NCBI GenBank assembly: GCA_015492495.1
Contig: WGEY01000103.1
Span: forward strand, 1 to 49,300
DNA length: 49,300 bases
Source: Deltaproteobacteria bacterium
Lineage (GTDB): Bacteria > Desulfobacterota > GWC2-55-46 > DRQE01
Reading direction: 5' to 3'
The stretch's first letter is position 1, and each line of letters opens with the position of its first letter. Under the pieces are notes generated by a model. The model saw nothing but the letters and a program-made list of their open reading frames with translations. It had not been told where the DNA came from and searched no databases. A program made the position numbers and the translations under genes. Shown here piece after piece: positions 29,805-37,266 of this stretch.

Positions 29805-30008
29805 TCAATCACAAAAGACCTTGTCCTTTTCCGAGAGCTTGAGCCCAAGGGCCTGGATGATCTTTCTCTTGGTGGCCATCCTGCAGGAGTACCCCTTCTC
29901 GATCCTGTCTATGGTGAGATGAGACACCCCGGCCTTGCGTGCAAGCTCGGCCTTGGAAAGCAGCATGCTCTCTCTGATCTTTCTCAGGTTGTTTCTGTTC
30001 ACCGGCAT
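29805..30008 (-). CDS. Small XRE-family helix-turn-helix regulator
   Basis: The product has 67 residues, almost entirely one HTH_3 domain (LRKIRESMLLSKAELARKAG, then VSHLTIDRIEKG, then MATKRKIIQALGLKLSE). It lacks any sensor or dimerisation domain. It is the first gene of the transcription unit that continues into pilM, 140 bases away, so it may regulate the pilMNOPQ operon or itself. The DNA target is unknown. Confidence 0.88.
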   Translation of the reverse strand: MPVNRNNLRKIRESMLLSKAELARKAGVSHLTIDRIEKGYSCRMATKRKIIQALGLKLSEKDKVFCD

Positions 30009-30122
30009 ATCTTCATTCCGATCTTTGGTGTCACCGGAAACATCGCCCGGCTCCGACCGAACAGTATCTTATCGGAAGTTGTATTGAAAAACCTTATGCA
30101 TGTATATCCAAAATTATGCCAA

Positions 30123-30151
30123 ACTTTAATCCACAATGCAAAATTCGTCAA
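30123..30151 (-). promoter_or_regulatory. Sigma-70-type promoter upstream of the XRE-pilMNOPQ unit
   Basis: On the minus strand TTGACG (30151-30146) and TAAAGT (30128-30123) are separated by 17 bases. The -35 matches 5 of 6 positions and the -10 matches 4 of 6. The stretch is strongly AT-rich compared with its surroundings. Transcription would start near 30116, about 110 bases before the XRE start codon. Confidence 0.5.
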
Positions 30152-30200
30152 AATTTTTAAAAACTTTACATAATTTATACGTAAATTATACTACGGCAAT

Positions 30201-30223
30201 AAAAAAACGGCATAAAAATGCCG
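30201..30223 (-). terminator. Rho-independent terminator of the minor-pilin operon
   Basis: On the minus strand a CGGCAT/ATGCCG stem (30223-30218 with 30213-30208) with a 4-base loop is followed directly by seven T residues (30207-30201). It lies 28 bases after the stop of the FimU-like pilin gene, so it separates the minor-pilin operon from the XRE-pilM unit. Confidence 0.85.
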
Positions 30224-30250
30224 GCGACAAAACTGGTTGCGCTCCCTTTA

Positions 30251-30736
30251 TCAGTCCACTATCTGTACCCTGCCGCTGTTTTCATATACCACAAGCCGGT
30301 ACTGCTCCACCCCGTCCGTGTTCTGTATGCATATAGTGTCGGTTGAAGATGCCTCGGCCGTTCCGTTCGGGTTGAATTCGATATTCATATCACTGGTTCC
30401 GTTGCACGCGGTGCCTGTCGCCCAGTTCACGAGCTGATCAAGTGCGGTCCATGGCTTCTCTACGGTCCAGACCGTGCTGCCAGCTGAGGAGTTGCCCCTC
30501 TCCAGCCTGTAACGCCTGCCGTCCACATCAAAGAAGACCCTGAACTCGCGGTTGTTGCTCACCGCGAGCTGGCGGCCGAGCCTGAGCTGCGAGAGTATGC
30601 CCCATGCAGCCTCCTTGTACCTTATCGTCCGTTGCCACGTGATAAAACTCGGCAGGGCCATGGCAGCCATAACCGCCATTATGGCGATGATGACGAGCAG
30701 TTCTACGAGTGAAAACCCCTTTGAATATTCTTTCAT
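30251..30736 (-). CDS. GspH/FimU-like minor prepilin
   Basis: The product has 161 residues. A short leader MKEYSKG is cut before FSLVELLVIIAIMAVMAA, with the Glu5 needed for assembly. The N-terminal helix is followed by a GspH-type beta domain (LRLGRQLAVSNNREFRVFFD). FimU-type pilins sit at the pilus tip with PilV, PilW, PilX and PilE and carry PilY1. It is the last gene of its operon, 4 bases after the lipoprotein gene. Confidence 0.9.
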   Translation of the reverse strand: MKEYSKGFSLVELLVIIAIMAVMAAMALPSFITWQRTIRYKEAAWGILSQLRLGRQLAVSNNREFRVFFDVDGRRYRLERGNSSAGSTVWTVEKPWTALDQLVNWATGTACNGTSDMNIEFNPNGTAEASSTDTICIQNTDGVEQYRLVVYENSGRVQIVD

Positions 30737-30740
30737 GGTA

Positions 30741-31679
30741 TTATTCCCGGTTGATCTCTACGGAAATTTTGAACTTCTGCAACGCGTTGCCGCCGTAACC
30801 GTCATCAGCCACCACCTCCACGACATGCTCCCCTGCGTCGTCCTCCTGGATATCCCACTCGATCAGTCCCTTGCCGCCTATCCTCATCCCTTCCGGCGCT
30901 ACCGAGAGGGAATAACTCACCATGTCGCCGTCAGGGTCTTCTGCCTTCACCTGGTAGGTATAATGTCCCTTGAAGTTCTGGGGCGGCGTGGACACGAACC
31001 TCGGCGGTGCATTGGGTATGACCACTGGAAGCGGAGTGTATGGATCGCCCCACTGCTCACCGTCATACGGCACCACACGTATGCCTATCCTGTCACCCCT
31101 CTTGAAGACGCTCCCTTTAAGGACGGCCCCCCTCTGCGTCAACGCATCCTTTCCGTTTATGATCCACTGATAGTCGAACCTGATAACGTCACCGTCCGGG
31201 TCCTCACCCATAGCCCTGGCCGTTATGTCCACCCCCCTGTATATGGACTTAGGCTCGAGGACGACCTGGGTTACCGACGGAGGACTGTTGGCTATGGTAA
31301 CGCTCGCGGTGGACCTCATGCCGTCGGAGATGACTACCACCGAGACCTCGTCGCCCTTTTTGAAGCTGCCCTGCTTAAGCCTGTCTCCGGACGCACCGAT
31401 TATAGGTTCGCCGTTCCTCATCCATACGAACCTCATAGTTCCGACCCCGCCCGACACCGAGGCCTGCAGCTCGGAGGTTACCGTGGGAGACTCCGGCAGT
31501 ATCCTTACCGAAAGCCGGTGTCCTGCCCCCCGCTCACCTTCCGGTTCAGGGCCCCCTATCGTTCTCCCACCGGTCGCAGCTTCATCACCGCCGCATGAGA
31601 CAAAGAGCGTACCGCATAAAAAGACAACCGCGGTCAGGAACAGCCAGGATCTCAAGCGCTCTATCGTCACGGACACCAC
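30741..31679 (-). CDS. Ig-fold (PKD/cadherin-like) lipoprotein in the minor-pilin operon
   Basis: The product has 312 residues. A lipoprotein signal ends LFVSC. Three Ig-like domains follow: about 50-140 (TVTSELQASVSGGVGTMRFVW), about 145-230 (DPDGDVIRFDYQWIINGKD), and a He_PIG/cadherin-like domain at about 235-310 (EDPDGDMVSYSLSVAPEG). Start is GTG at 31679 or the adjacent GTG, after GGAGG. I know of no named pilus protein with this layout. Lying between pilY1 and fimU-like genes, it may act in pilus or surface assembly. That role is inferred from position. Confidence 0.8.
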   Translation of the reverse strand: MVSVTIERLRSWLFLTAVVFLCGTLFVSCGGDEAATGGRTIGGPEPEGERGAGHRLSVRILPESPTVTSELQASVSGGVGTMRFVWMRNGEPIIGASGDRLKQGSFKKGDEVSVVVISDGMRSTASVTIANSPPSVTQVVLEPKSIYRGVDITARAMGEDPDGDVIRFDYQWIINGKDALTQRGAVLKGSVFKRGDRIGIRVVPYDGEQWGDPYTPLPVVIPNAPPRFVSTPPQNFKGHYTYQVKAEDPDGDMVSYSLSVAPEGMRIGGKGLIEWDIQEDDAGEHVVEVVADDGYGGNALQKFKISVEINRE

Positions 31680-31691
31680 CCAGCCTCCGCC

Positions 31692-32063
31692 TCAGGGGGT
31701 ATTGATAAAGGGATACTTCCACCTTTCGTCCTTGTCCACGTACCCGGGCAAAAGGTATATCTTCTGTGCCTCTATGTTGCCGTACTCATTCAACGGCCCC
31801 TCGACGTATATCCACTTATGTCCTCTGAGCCTGTCTGGTGCCGTCTCCTTGCCGTTTTGGGTGTATACCCTGGTATCCGGAGAGAGGTTTACGGTCCACC
31901 GTTCATTGAGCACAAGCCTTGCCGGGGATTCGGCAGTAACGAAGCCCTGGACGAACTTGTATGCCCTGTCGTCCACGACGACCTCGTCTTTCTGGGCATT
32001 CGCCGCAGAAAACGACAGGAGCAACACAAAGGCTACCAGCACCGCTATCCTTATCCTGTTCAT
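31692..32063 (-). CDS. Small secreted protein of unknown function in the minor-pilin operon
   Basis: The product is 123 residues from the ATG at 32063; GGAGG lies 10 bases before. A signal peptide ends FSAANA. The mature part is a small beta-rich domain (AYKFVQGFVTAESPARLVLN, VNLSPDTRVYTQNG, WIYVEGPLNEYGNIEAQKIYLL) resembling OB-like/DUF5666-type secreted domains. I do not recognise a family with confidence. It overlaps the pilY1 stop closely and lies 12 bases before the Ig-fold lipoprotein, so it belongs to the operon. Confidence 0.75.
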   Translation of the reverse strand: MNRIRIAVLVAFVLLLSFSAANAQKDEVVVDDRAYKFVQGFVTAESPARLVLNERWTVNLSPDTRVYTQNGKETAPDRLRGHKWIYVEGPLNEYGNIEAQKIYLLPGYVDKDERWKYPFINTP

Positions 32064-32065
32064 GA

Positions 32066-35000
32066 CTACCACACCTCCCTCCAGTATGTAGGAATGGTTC
32101 CTCCGGTGTCGGTCACGTCCGGCGTCACGAGCGCTCCGCCGCTCCCGATGATAGCCGACACGCCGGATGCGGTGATGCCTATCACGACACCGGAAGGTAT
32201 GCCGGTTCCGATCTCCATGTATCTGTCCGTAGTATCCTTGACCTCACCCTCCGCGGTGTCGTTACTGGTATTCCAGTTGTAGGCGGCCTCGGCGGTAAGG
32301 TAGTTCACGGCGTAGACCCTTGCGGTGCCTCGGTTACCGGCCTCACAGGCACTCGACTCGCTCGAAGCCGACGGGGTGAAGGTCGTATAGTACGCTATAC
32401 CGCTTATGACCGTCGCCGGTGCAAGCACCTTCTCGCCGGAGTTGGAGCTCAACTGTATGTACCAGCCGTACGAGCTTCCGATGGAGACCGTGCCGGATGT
32501 GGCGTCAGTGAGGTCGCTCTCGGACTTGGCACTGGTCTGGCCGGCATCCTTTACGGCATACAGCCTGTCCACCACCGACGTCGACGTAGGATGGGCCCTG
32601 TCGCCCGTGCCGAAAAACAAGAGCTCGTAACCCACCTCGAGGGTCACGACAGGCGCGTAGAATATCTTCCTGTCGGCCGGGGTCTGGAATATCTTGCGAC
32701 CGGTCCAGTTCGAGGTGCTCGCATCCCCGATATCGAACCTCCACAGGTTGCCTCCGGTATCACCGACATAGGCCCTGTCGGCGTATCCGTTGCCGTCTAT
32801 GTCAACAACGGATATATCGCTGGGTATGGACTTCGTAAGGGACGCGTCATCCGCGTAGGTGTAACCCCAGAGTTTGTATCCGCTGTTGGTGAACGAAGGC
32901 GCACCGTTCGCATCCAGTGTCGCCACCTCTATGGCGTATATGCCTCTTCCCTTGGTGTTCGTGGCGGCGGGTATGACATCCTCGTTTACGTTGTCATAGC
33001 CGGCGCCTATGAAGGCCACAACCTTGGTTGTATCCGTACCGCCGCTGTTCACGAGCACGTTCACTATCTCGGGCTCGGACCAGCTTTCACCGAGTTCCGA
33101 GTAATCGGTGTTCGTGCCGGACGGGCTCTCCGAGGCGTTGAGACGCCACATGTAAACCGGATTGTCCGGATCCGTGACATCCAGGGCGTAGTAGTAGTCC
33201 CCGCCCCTGCGCTCGCCGAACATGATGACGACCTTGTCGCCGCTCTCTATGTTGCCGTCATTGTCGGCGTCGTAGATATAGGCGGTAGGCGTGCCGTCCA
33301 CGTAGTAGGTGTGAGTTGATCCGGACAGGTATTTCAGGTTCGGAAGCAGGTCCTGAGGGATGAAGGCCCACGCCTCGCTGCCGTCGCAATCCTTGAATGC
33401 ATGGAGCATGCCGTCATTGCCGCCCACGTATATCATCGTCTTATTATAGGCACAGTCGTTCTCCTGGGACAGGGAGTAGGAGGAGTAGTGGACAACAAGC
33501 GGCCTCGAATGGAGGATGTCCCCCATGATCCAGTCCCTCTTCTCAGTGGTGTCCCCGTTTCCGTTGTCGTCGTAGGCATCCTTCCCGTGCACGTAGTTTA
33601 TGAGCTGGTCCTTTTCCGTGTCATTGGCCACATCCAGAAGAGAGTAGGTGATGGCCGTATTGGAGGTCGAAAAGGCGTTGGTCGAGTGGGTCAGGGCCGT
33701 GGTGGTGCCCGTGTAGGTGTATATGTTCCTCTCGCTCGACCTCGTAAGGAGCAGCGCCCCGGCCCCTCCGGCATCGACATCCGCGCCGTCGGCCGTGGTG
33801 CTCCAGTAGGATACGGCGTTGTCCCTTATGCTGCCGTCGGAGTTGGTGGCGGGGTCCCCGTTTTTGTCCACGATGTTTCCTTCGCTGTCAAGTCCGTACT
33901 TCTTGAGGTTCCCGAGCCAGAATGCATCCGCCTGCGGCTTGAAAAACCCCATGTACACGCGGCTTCCCGAAAAGGTACGGTTTTCAGGGCTGACAGGAAG
34001 GACAGGGGCCACAAAGGAGGTGTTGTCCTCGATTATGGTGGCCAGTATCTGCCTGAGTGATTCGCTGAGCCCGGCCGTTGAGCTTGCGGAGTAGTACTCC
34101 CCTCCGCCGTTGTAGGCCGTCTCCTCAAGGAGCCTCTCGGCCGAGGGCTGGCCCGAGAGGCCGAAGCCTATGGTGTAGGTTATTATGTTCTGGGTGCCGG
34201 TGGTCTTCGGGTCCGTCCCGTCATCCGGCAGGAGGTCGTTGTCGTATATGTACTTCGCTACGTCATCGAGGTAGTCGGAACCCTGGTATGCATAGCTCTT
34301 TGTAGGGTCATTGGCCGGCTCGTACCCGTCGCCGTCACAGTCACCGTTGCTGCATATACTCCTCAGTACACTGTCGCGGTCTGTCGTGGACATGCCGTCC
34401 GTTATGAGAACGATGTAGTTCTTCTGGCAGCTGTATTCGATGGGCGTGGTATAGGTGTAGCTCCCGTTGAACTCGGTCTGCTCCCCCTTGTAATAAAGCA
34501 TGGCCTCATAAAGCGTTTCGGACAGTGGAGTCCACGTGGTGGCATCTATATTGTTTATGGTGTTTATGAGGGCGGTCCTGTTTGTGGTGCTGCCGGTGAA
34601 TATCTCCTCCATGTCCTTTATGTAGGCGTCGTATTCGCTTCCCCCCTCCGAATAACCGTAGCTGTCGCCCACGCCGACTATGTGGCCTCCCTGGGATGTG
34701 TTGAAGATCATCAGCCCGAACTTGACACCGCTCGTTGAGTTCACAAGGTCCGTAAGAACCTCCTTGGCCACCGCGAGCTTGGAACGGGTCCCGCCGGACT
34801 GTGTCAGCCAGTTTATGTAATTACCAGTGGCAAAGCTCGCCGACCTGAAGCCCCAGCAGTTTCCGTTGGCCTGCAGCCTTCCCTGATAGGTCCCGGTGGT
34901 AAGGAGCATGTTTCTGGCCCGCGAGCAACTTATGGTGTTGACGTCCGCGATGAAGTACTGCCACACCTGCTCCACCCCTCTCCACCTGTACACACTGTTC

Positions 35001-35248
35001 GTATTGCAGGGCTGTCCCTGGCAGGAATCGGTCTGCGGGTATGTGGTGTTGGGATCATACGGGTTCCCTGTAATGATCTCGTCGTTCATGCTCCCGGAGT
35101 TGTCGAGTATGATGAGGACGTTGGGCTCTATCACCGCCGTGGAGACCCCGTATATTTCGGTATCACCGGCGTACTGGTCCACGGCGGATGAAACCTGCGC
35201 AAAACCCAAGATCGCCAAAAGGCTGAAGACGGTAACAAGTTTCTTCAT
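32066..35248 (-). CDS. pilY1: PilY1-type pilus tip adhesin with VWA domain
   Basis: The product is about 1,060 residues from the ATG at 35248 (MKKLVTVFSLLAILGFAQVSSA signal peptide, preceded by AGGGGTGTG). A von Willebrand A domain starts LIILDNSGSMND, with an intact MIDAS DxSxS. The C-terminal PilY1 propeller carries a calcium loop DADNDGNIESGD and a second DIDGNGYAD. PilY1 supports pilus extension, surface sensing and adhesion at the tip. It lies 13 bases after pilX. An earlier in-frame start at 35290 adds residues that overlap pilX and is unlikely. Confidence 0.93.
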   Translation of the reverse strand: MKKLVTVFSLLAILGFAQVSSAVDQYAGDTEIYGVSTAVIEPNVLIILDNSGSMNDEIITGNPYDPNTTYPQTDSCQGQPCNTNSVYRWRGVEQVWQYFIADVNTISCSRARNMLLTTGTYQGRLQANGNCWGFRSASFATGNYINWLTQSGGTRSKLAVAKEVLTDLVNSTSGVKFGLMIFNTSQGGHIVGVGDSYGYSEGGSEYDAYIKDMEEIFTGSTTNRTALINTINNIDATTWTPLSETLYEAMLYYKGEQTEFNGSYTYTTPIEYSCQKNYIVLITDGMSTTDRDSVLRSICSNGDCDGDGYEPANDPTKSYAYQGSDYLDDVAKYIYDNDLLPDDGTDPKTTGTQNIITYTIGFGLSGQPSAERLLEETAYNGGGEYYSASSTAGLSESLRQILATIIEDNTSFVAPVLPVSPENRTFSGSRVYMGFFKPQADAFWLGNLKKYGLDSEGNIVDKNGDPATNSDGSIRDNAVSYWSTTADGADVDAGGAGALLLTRSSERNIYTYTGTTTALTHSTNAFSTSNTAITYSLLDVANDTEKDQLINYVHGKDAYDDNGNGDTTEKRDWIMGDILHSRPLVVHYSSYSLSQENDCAYNKTMIYVGGNDGMLHAFKDCDGSEAWAFIPQDLLPNLKYLSGSTHTYYVDGTPTAYIYDADNDGNIESGDKVVIMFGERRGGDYYYALDVTDPDNPVYMWRLNASESPSGTNTDYSELGESWSEPEIVNVLVNSGGTDTTKVVAFIGAGYDNVNEDVIPAATNTKGRGIYAIEVATLDANGAPSFTNSGYKLWGYTYADDASLTKSIPSDISVVDIDGNGYADRAYVGDTGGNLWRFDIGDASTSNWTGRKIFQTPADRKIFYAPVVTLEVGYELLFFGTGDRAHPTSTSVVDRLYAVKDAGQTSAKSESDLTDATSGTVSIGSSYGWYIQLSSNSGEKVLAPATVISGIAYYTTFTPSASSESSACEAGNRGTARVYAVNYLTAEAAYNWNTSNDTAEGEVKDTTDRYMEIGTGIPSGVVIGITASGVSAIIGSGGALVTPDVTDTGGTIPTYWREVW

Positions 35249-35261
35249 GATCACACCCCTT

Positions 35262-35726
35262 TTACGGCTTCGGTACGATCCGTACCACATTCGTCTCTAT
35301 TGAGACGCTCGAGTTGCCAGTGCCTGTTCCGGTTACGTTTATCAGGTAATAATTGCCCTTGAACTTGGTTATGTCAACGCCGGACCCCCTGGGAGGGTTG
35401 CCGCTTGCAAGAAACTGGACGGTCCCGCTGGCATCGCTGCTCCCCACCTGAAGGCTCACGCCGCTCAGGGGAATATCGACGGATCCGGTGCCGACGGTGT
35501 TGTATATGTTGGAGTCGGTCTGGGCGTATTCTATCCCCCTTTCCGCAGCGTAGAATGCGTCCTGGCGCCAGAAGTAGTTTCTGGATATCTGCATCTCGGT
35601 GGATGTCGTCGAATAGAGAACGGTGCCCAGCACTCCCATGAGCAGCATCAGCACCAGGGCGAGAACCAGCGCCACGCCGCTCTCATCGCTCATCATCTTT
35701 TTCAACCCCTCTACCATGTGCATCAC
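35262..35726 (-). CDS. pilX: PilX-like minor pilin
   Basis: The product has up to 154 residues (GTG at 35726, with ATGs at 35723 and 35717 in frame). The N-terminal PilX segment shows DESGVALVLALVLMLLMGVLGTVLYSTTSTEMQISRNYFWRQDAFYAAERGIEYA. This is the PilX_N pattern: a hydrophobic helix followed by an AFYAAERGIE block. The cleavage Gly precedes V rather than F. It likely acts in the tip complex that primes pilus assembly. It overlaps pilW and precedes pilY1. Confidence 0.88.
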   Translation of the reverse strand: MMHMVEGLKKMMSDESGVALVLALVLMLLMGVLGTVLYSTTSTEMQISRNYFWRQDAFYAAERGIEYAQTDSNIYNTVGTGSVDIPLSGVSLQVGSSDASGTVQFLASGNPPRGSGVDITKFKGNYYLINVTGTGTGNSSVSIETNVVRIVPKP

Positions 35727-36673
35727 CTGTTTCTCAACCTGACCACCGAGGTTACCTCCTTGATCTTTACACCGCCGGAGAGCCCTGATGTCCTGGCGGT
35801 CTGCCCTGTAACAGAGACCCTCGCAGCCCTCACGAGCCCGAGGTTCGCCGTTGTGTCGACCTCGGTGGTACTGCCGTCCAGTATGTACCTGAACTGCAGG
35901 TTCGATATGTTGGTTGCCACCACGCTGTCATCCGCGGCGTTCGAGTTCACGATCCTCAGAAGGCATGTCTGCCCGGTCGGACACGAGGTCACCGACGGAC
36001 CGCACCCGGTGGCAGGCCCCAGGCAGTAAAGCACCGTGTTTGGATAGGCGGCCCCGGCCGACTCGCCCGTCTTGGCTATCACATAACCCCTGTTGAAGAG
36101 CGTCGAGCCGGCGTTCGAACTCGGTGTGAGCGTCAGGCTCGGCGTGGAGCTGCTCTTGGATGCGACCGTGAACTCGAAGTTCACAGGCTGCGACTTGTCC
36201 ACAGGGTTTATGATCCTCACGATGTCGCCTACGTCGAAGAGGGCCACCTCGCCGGCAGAGGCCACGGTGAAGGTTATGTTCGATGACGAGCTCACAGTCG
36301 TTGTCACGGCGACATCTATGCGGGCGAATACGCCATCGGCCGATGCGGTGTTTATCGTCAGAGTGTCCGATCCGTTCTCGCCGGTATCGTTGGATATGGC
36401 GTTTATCGGATTCGTTCCCCCTGGCACGAGGACGCCGGCCATCCTCAGGTCCCTGGATATGGAGGCCATGGCCACCCTGAGGTTCTGCTGGACCTCCGCC
36501 ACGTCCTCCTCTATGTTCGTCACCTTGTACTGCACGTTGTAAAGAGAGTAGACAGCCGCGATGACCCCGGACAGTATGGCCAGAACTATCAGCAGCTCCA
36601 CCATGGTGAACCCGTCTCCGCCGCGGAGTCCGGTTGCGCTGCATCCCTTTTTTTGTACGAGTCGTTTCGCCAT
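35723..36673 (-). CDS. pilW: PilW-like minor prepilin
   Basis: The product has 316 residues. The leader ends RGGDG, cut before FTMVELLIVLAILSGVIAAVYSLY. The pilin helix is followed by a large C-terminal beta domain (NLRVAMASISRDLRMAGVL), typical of PilW. The stop overlaps the pilX start region by 4 bases. It is one of the tip-complex pilins with PilV, PilX and PilY1. Confidence 0.9.
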   Translation of the reverse strand: MAKRLVQKKGCSATGLRGGDGFTMVELLIVLAILSGVIAAVYSLYNVQYKVTNIEEDVAEVQQNLRVAMASISRDLRMAGVLVPGGTNPINAISNDTGENGSDTLTINTASADGVFARIDVAVTTTVSSSSNITFTVASAGEVALFDVGDIVRIINPVDKSQPVNFEFTVASKSSSTPSLTLTPSSNAGSTLFNRGYVIAKTGESAGAAYPNTVLYCLGPATGCGPSVTSCPTGQTCLLRIVNSNAADDSVVATNISNLQFRYILDGSTTEVDTTANLGLVRAARVSVTGQTARTSGLSGGVKIKEVTSVVRLRNR

Positions 36674-36683
36674 AACGACACCA

Positions 36684-37088
36684 TCATATGGAACGTTTGA
36701 ACGATGTGAGCGTCACCGTCCTGCCTCCGCCTGTAACCGTAACGTCTATCCTGGCCACACCCACAACCGGGGTGTTGGCGGTGATCGAGTACGTGGCGGA
36801 ATAGGTCACCCCCTGGACGGTACGCGTGGTGGCCCCGCTGTCGGTGTCGAGGTCATAGGTCACGTTCGACTGCGTCGTATCGAAGATCGGATCCGACTCA
36901 TCCCTCGCCATCAGCTCATCGAGCACCGAGTATGCAAGCCCGCTCTCCACCGTAACCATCTGGGCAAGGCGGTTGGAGTCTATGCCGGTGACAAGCACCG
37001 TGGCCGTTGCAAGCAGCCCGACGGACAATATGAAGATCGCCACCAAGAGCTCCAAGAGCGAAAAACCTTTATCCGAACCGCTCACCAT
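36684..37088 (-). CDS. pilV: PilV-like minor prepilin
   Basis: The product is 134 residues from the ATG at 37088, which is preceded by GAGGGG six bases away. A leader MVSGSDKG is cut before FSLLELLVAIFILSVGLLA. The PilV domain follows (TATVLVTGIDSNRLAQMV). A longer in-frame version from 37223 runs through the sigma-54 promoter and has no pilin features, so I reject it. It is the first gene of the minor-pilin operon. Confidence 0.9.
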   Translation of the reverse strand: MVSGSDKGFSLLELLVAIFILSVGLLATATVLVTGIDSNRLAQMVTVESGLAYSVLDELMARDESDPIFDTTQSNVTYDLDTDSGATTRTVQGVTYSATYSITANTPVVGVARIDVTVTGGGRTVTLTSFKRSI

Positions 37089-37138
37089 AAGAATCCCCTC
37101 GCATAGAATAAAGACCTTATGTTCCTGACCCGTTGAAA

Positions 37139-37155
37139 ATGCAAACACCGTGCCA
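37139..37155 (-). promoter_or_regulatory. Sigma-54 promoter of the minor-pilin operon
   Basis: On the minus strand TGGCACG (37155-37149), four bases GTGT, then TTGCA (37144-37140) match the sigma-54 consensus TGGCACG-N4-TTGCA at every fixed position. Expected transcription start is near 37129, about 40 bases before the pilV ATG. The gene just upstream encodes a PilR-type sigma-54 activator. Confidence 0.88.
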
Positions 37156-37208
37156 GAAGTCAAGTTATTGATTTTAAAGGGTATTAGTGTATGGTGTGGT
37201 TTCTGGGA

Positions 37209-37244
37209 CGCAACTTTTTTCATAGTCTGCGAAAAAAAGTTGCG
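37209..37244. promoter_or_regulatory. Inverted repeat upstream of the sigma-54 promoter
   Basis: CGCAACTTTTTTC (37209-37221) pairs with GAAAAAAAGTTGCG (37231-37244), with a 9-base loop. Its centre is about 95 bases upstream of the predicted sigma-54 start. That is a usual distance for an NtrC-type activator's enhancer site. It also lies 23 bases after the pilR stop, so it could instead be a terminator-like hairpin. No U-tract follows outside the stem. Confidence 0.5.
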
Positions 37245-37266
37245 AAGCGGGGAAGAACACGTATGC

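Noticed and set aside
30105-30126. Sigma-54-like site ahead of the XRE gene
   Set aside because: TGGCATA-ATTT-TGGAT keeps the -24 GG but has GG instead of GC at -12, so it fails the most conserved position. A normal -35/-10 pair is next to it.
37089-37223. Extended N-terminus for PilV from 37223
   Set aside because: The extra 45 residues show no pilin leader features and the DNA carries the sigma-54 promoter. The ATG at 37088 has a good ribosome site and the correct short leader.
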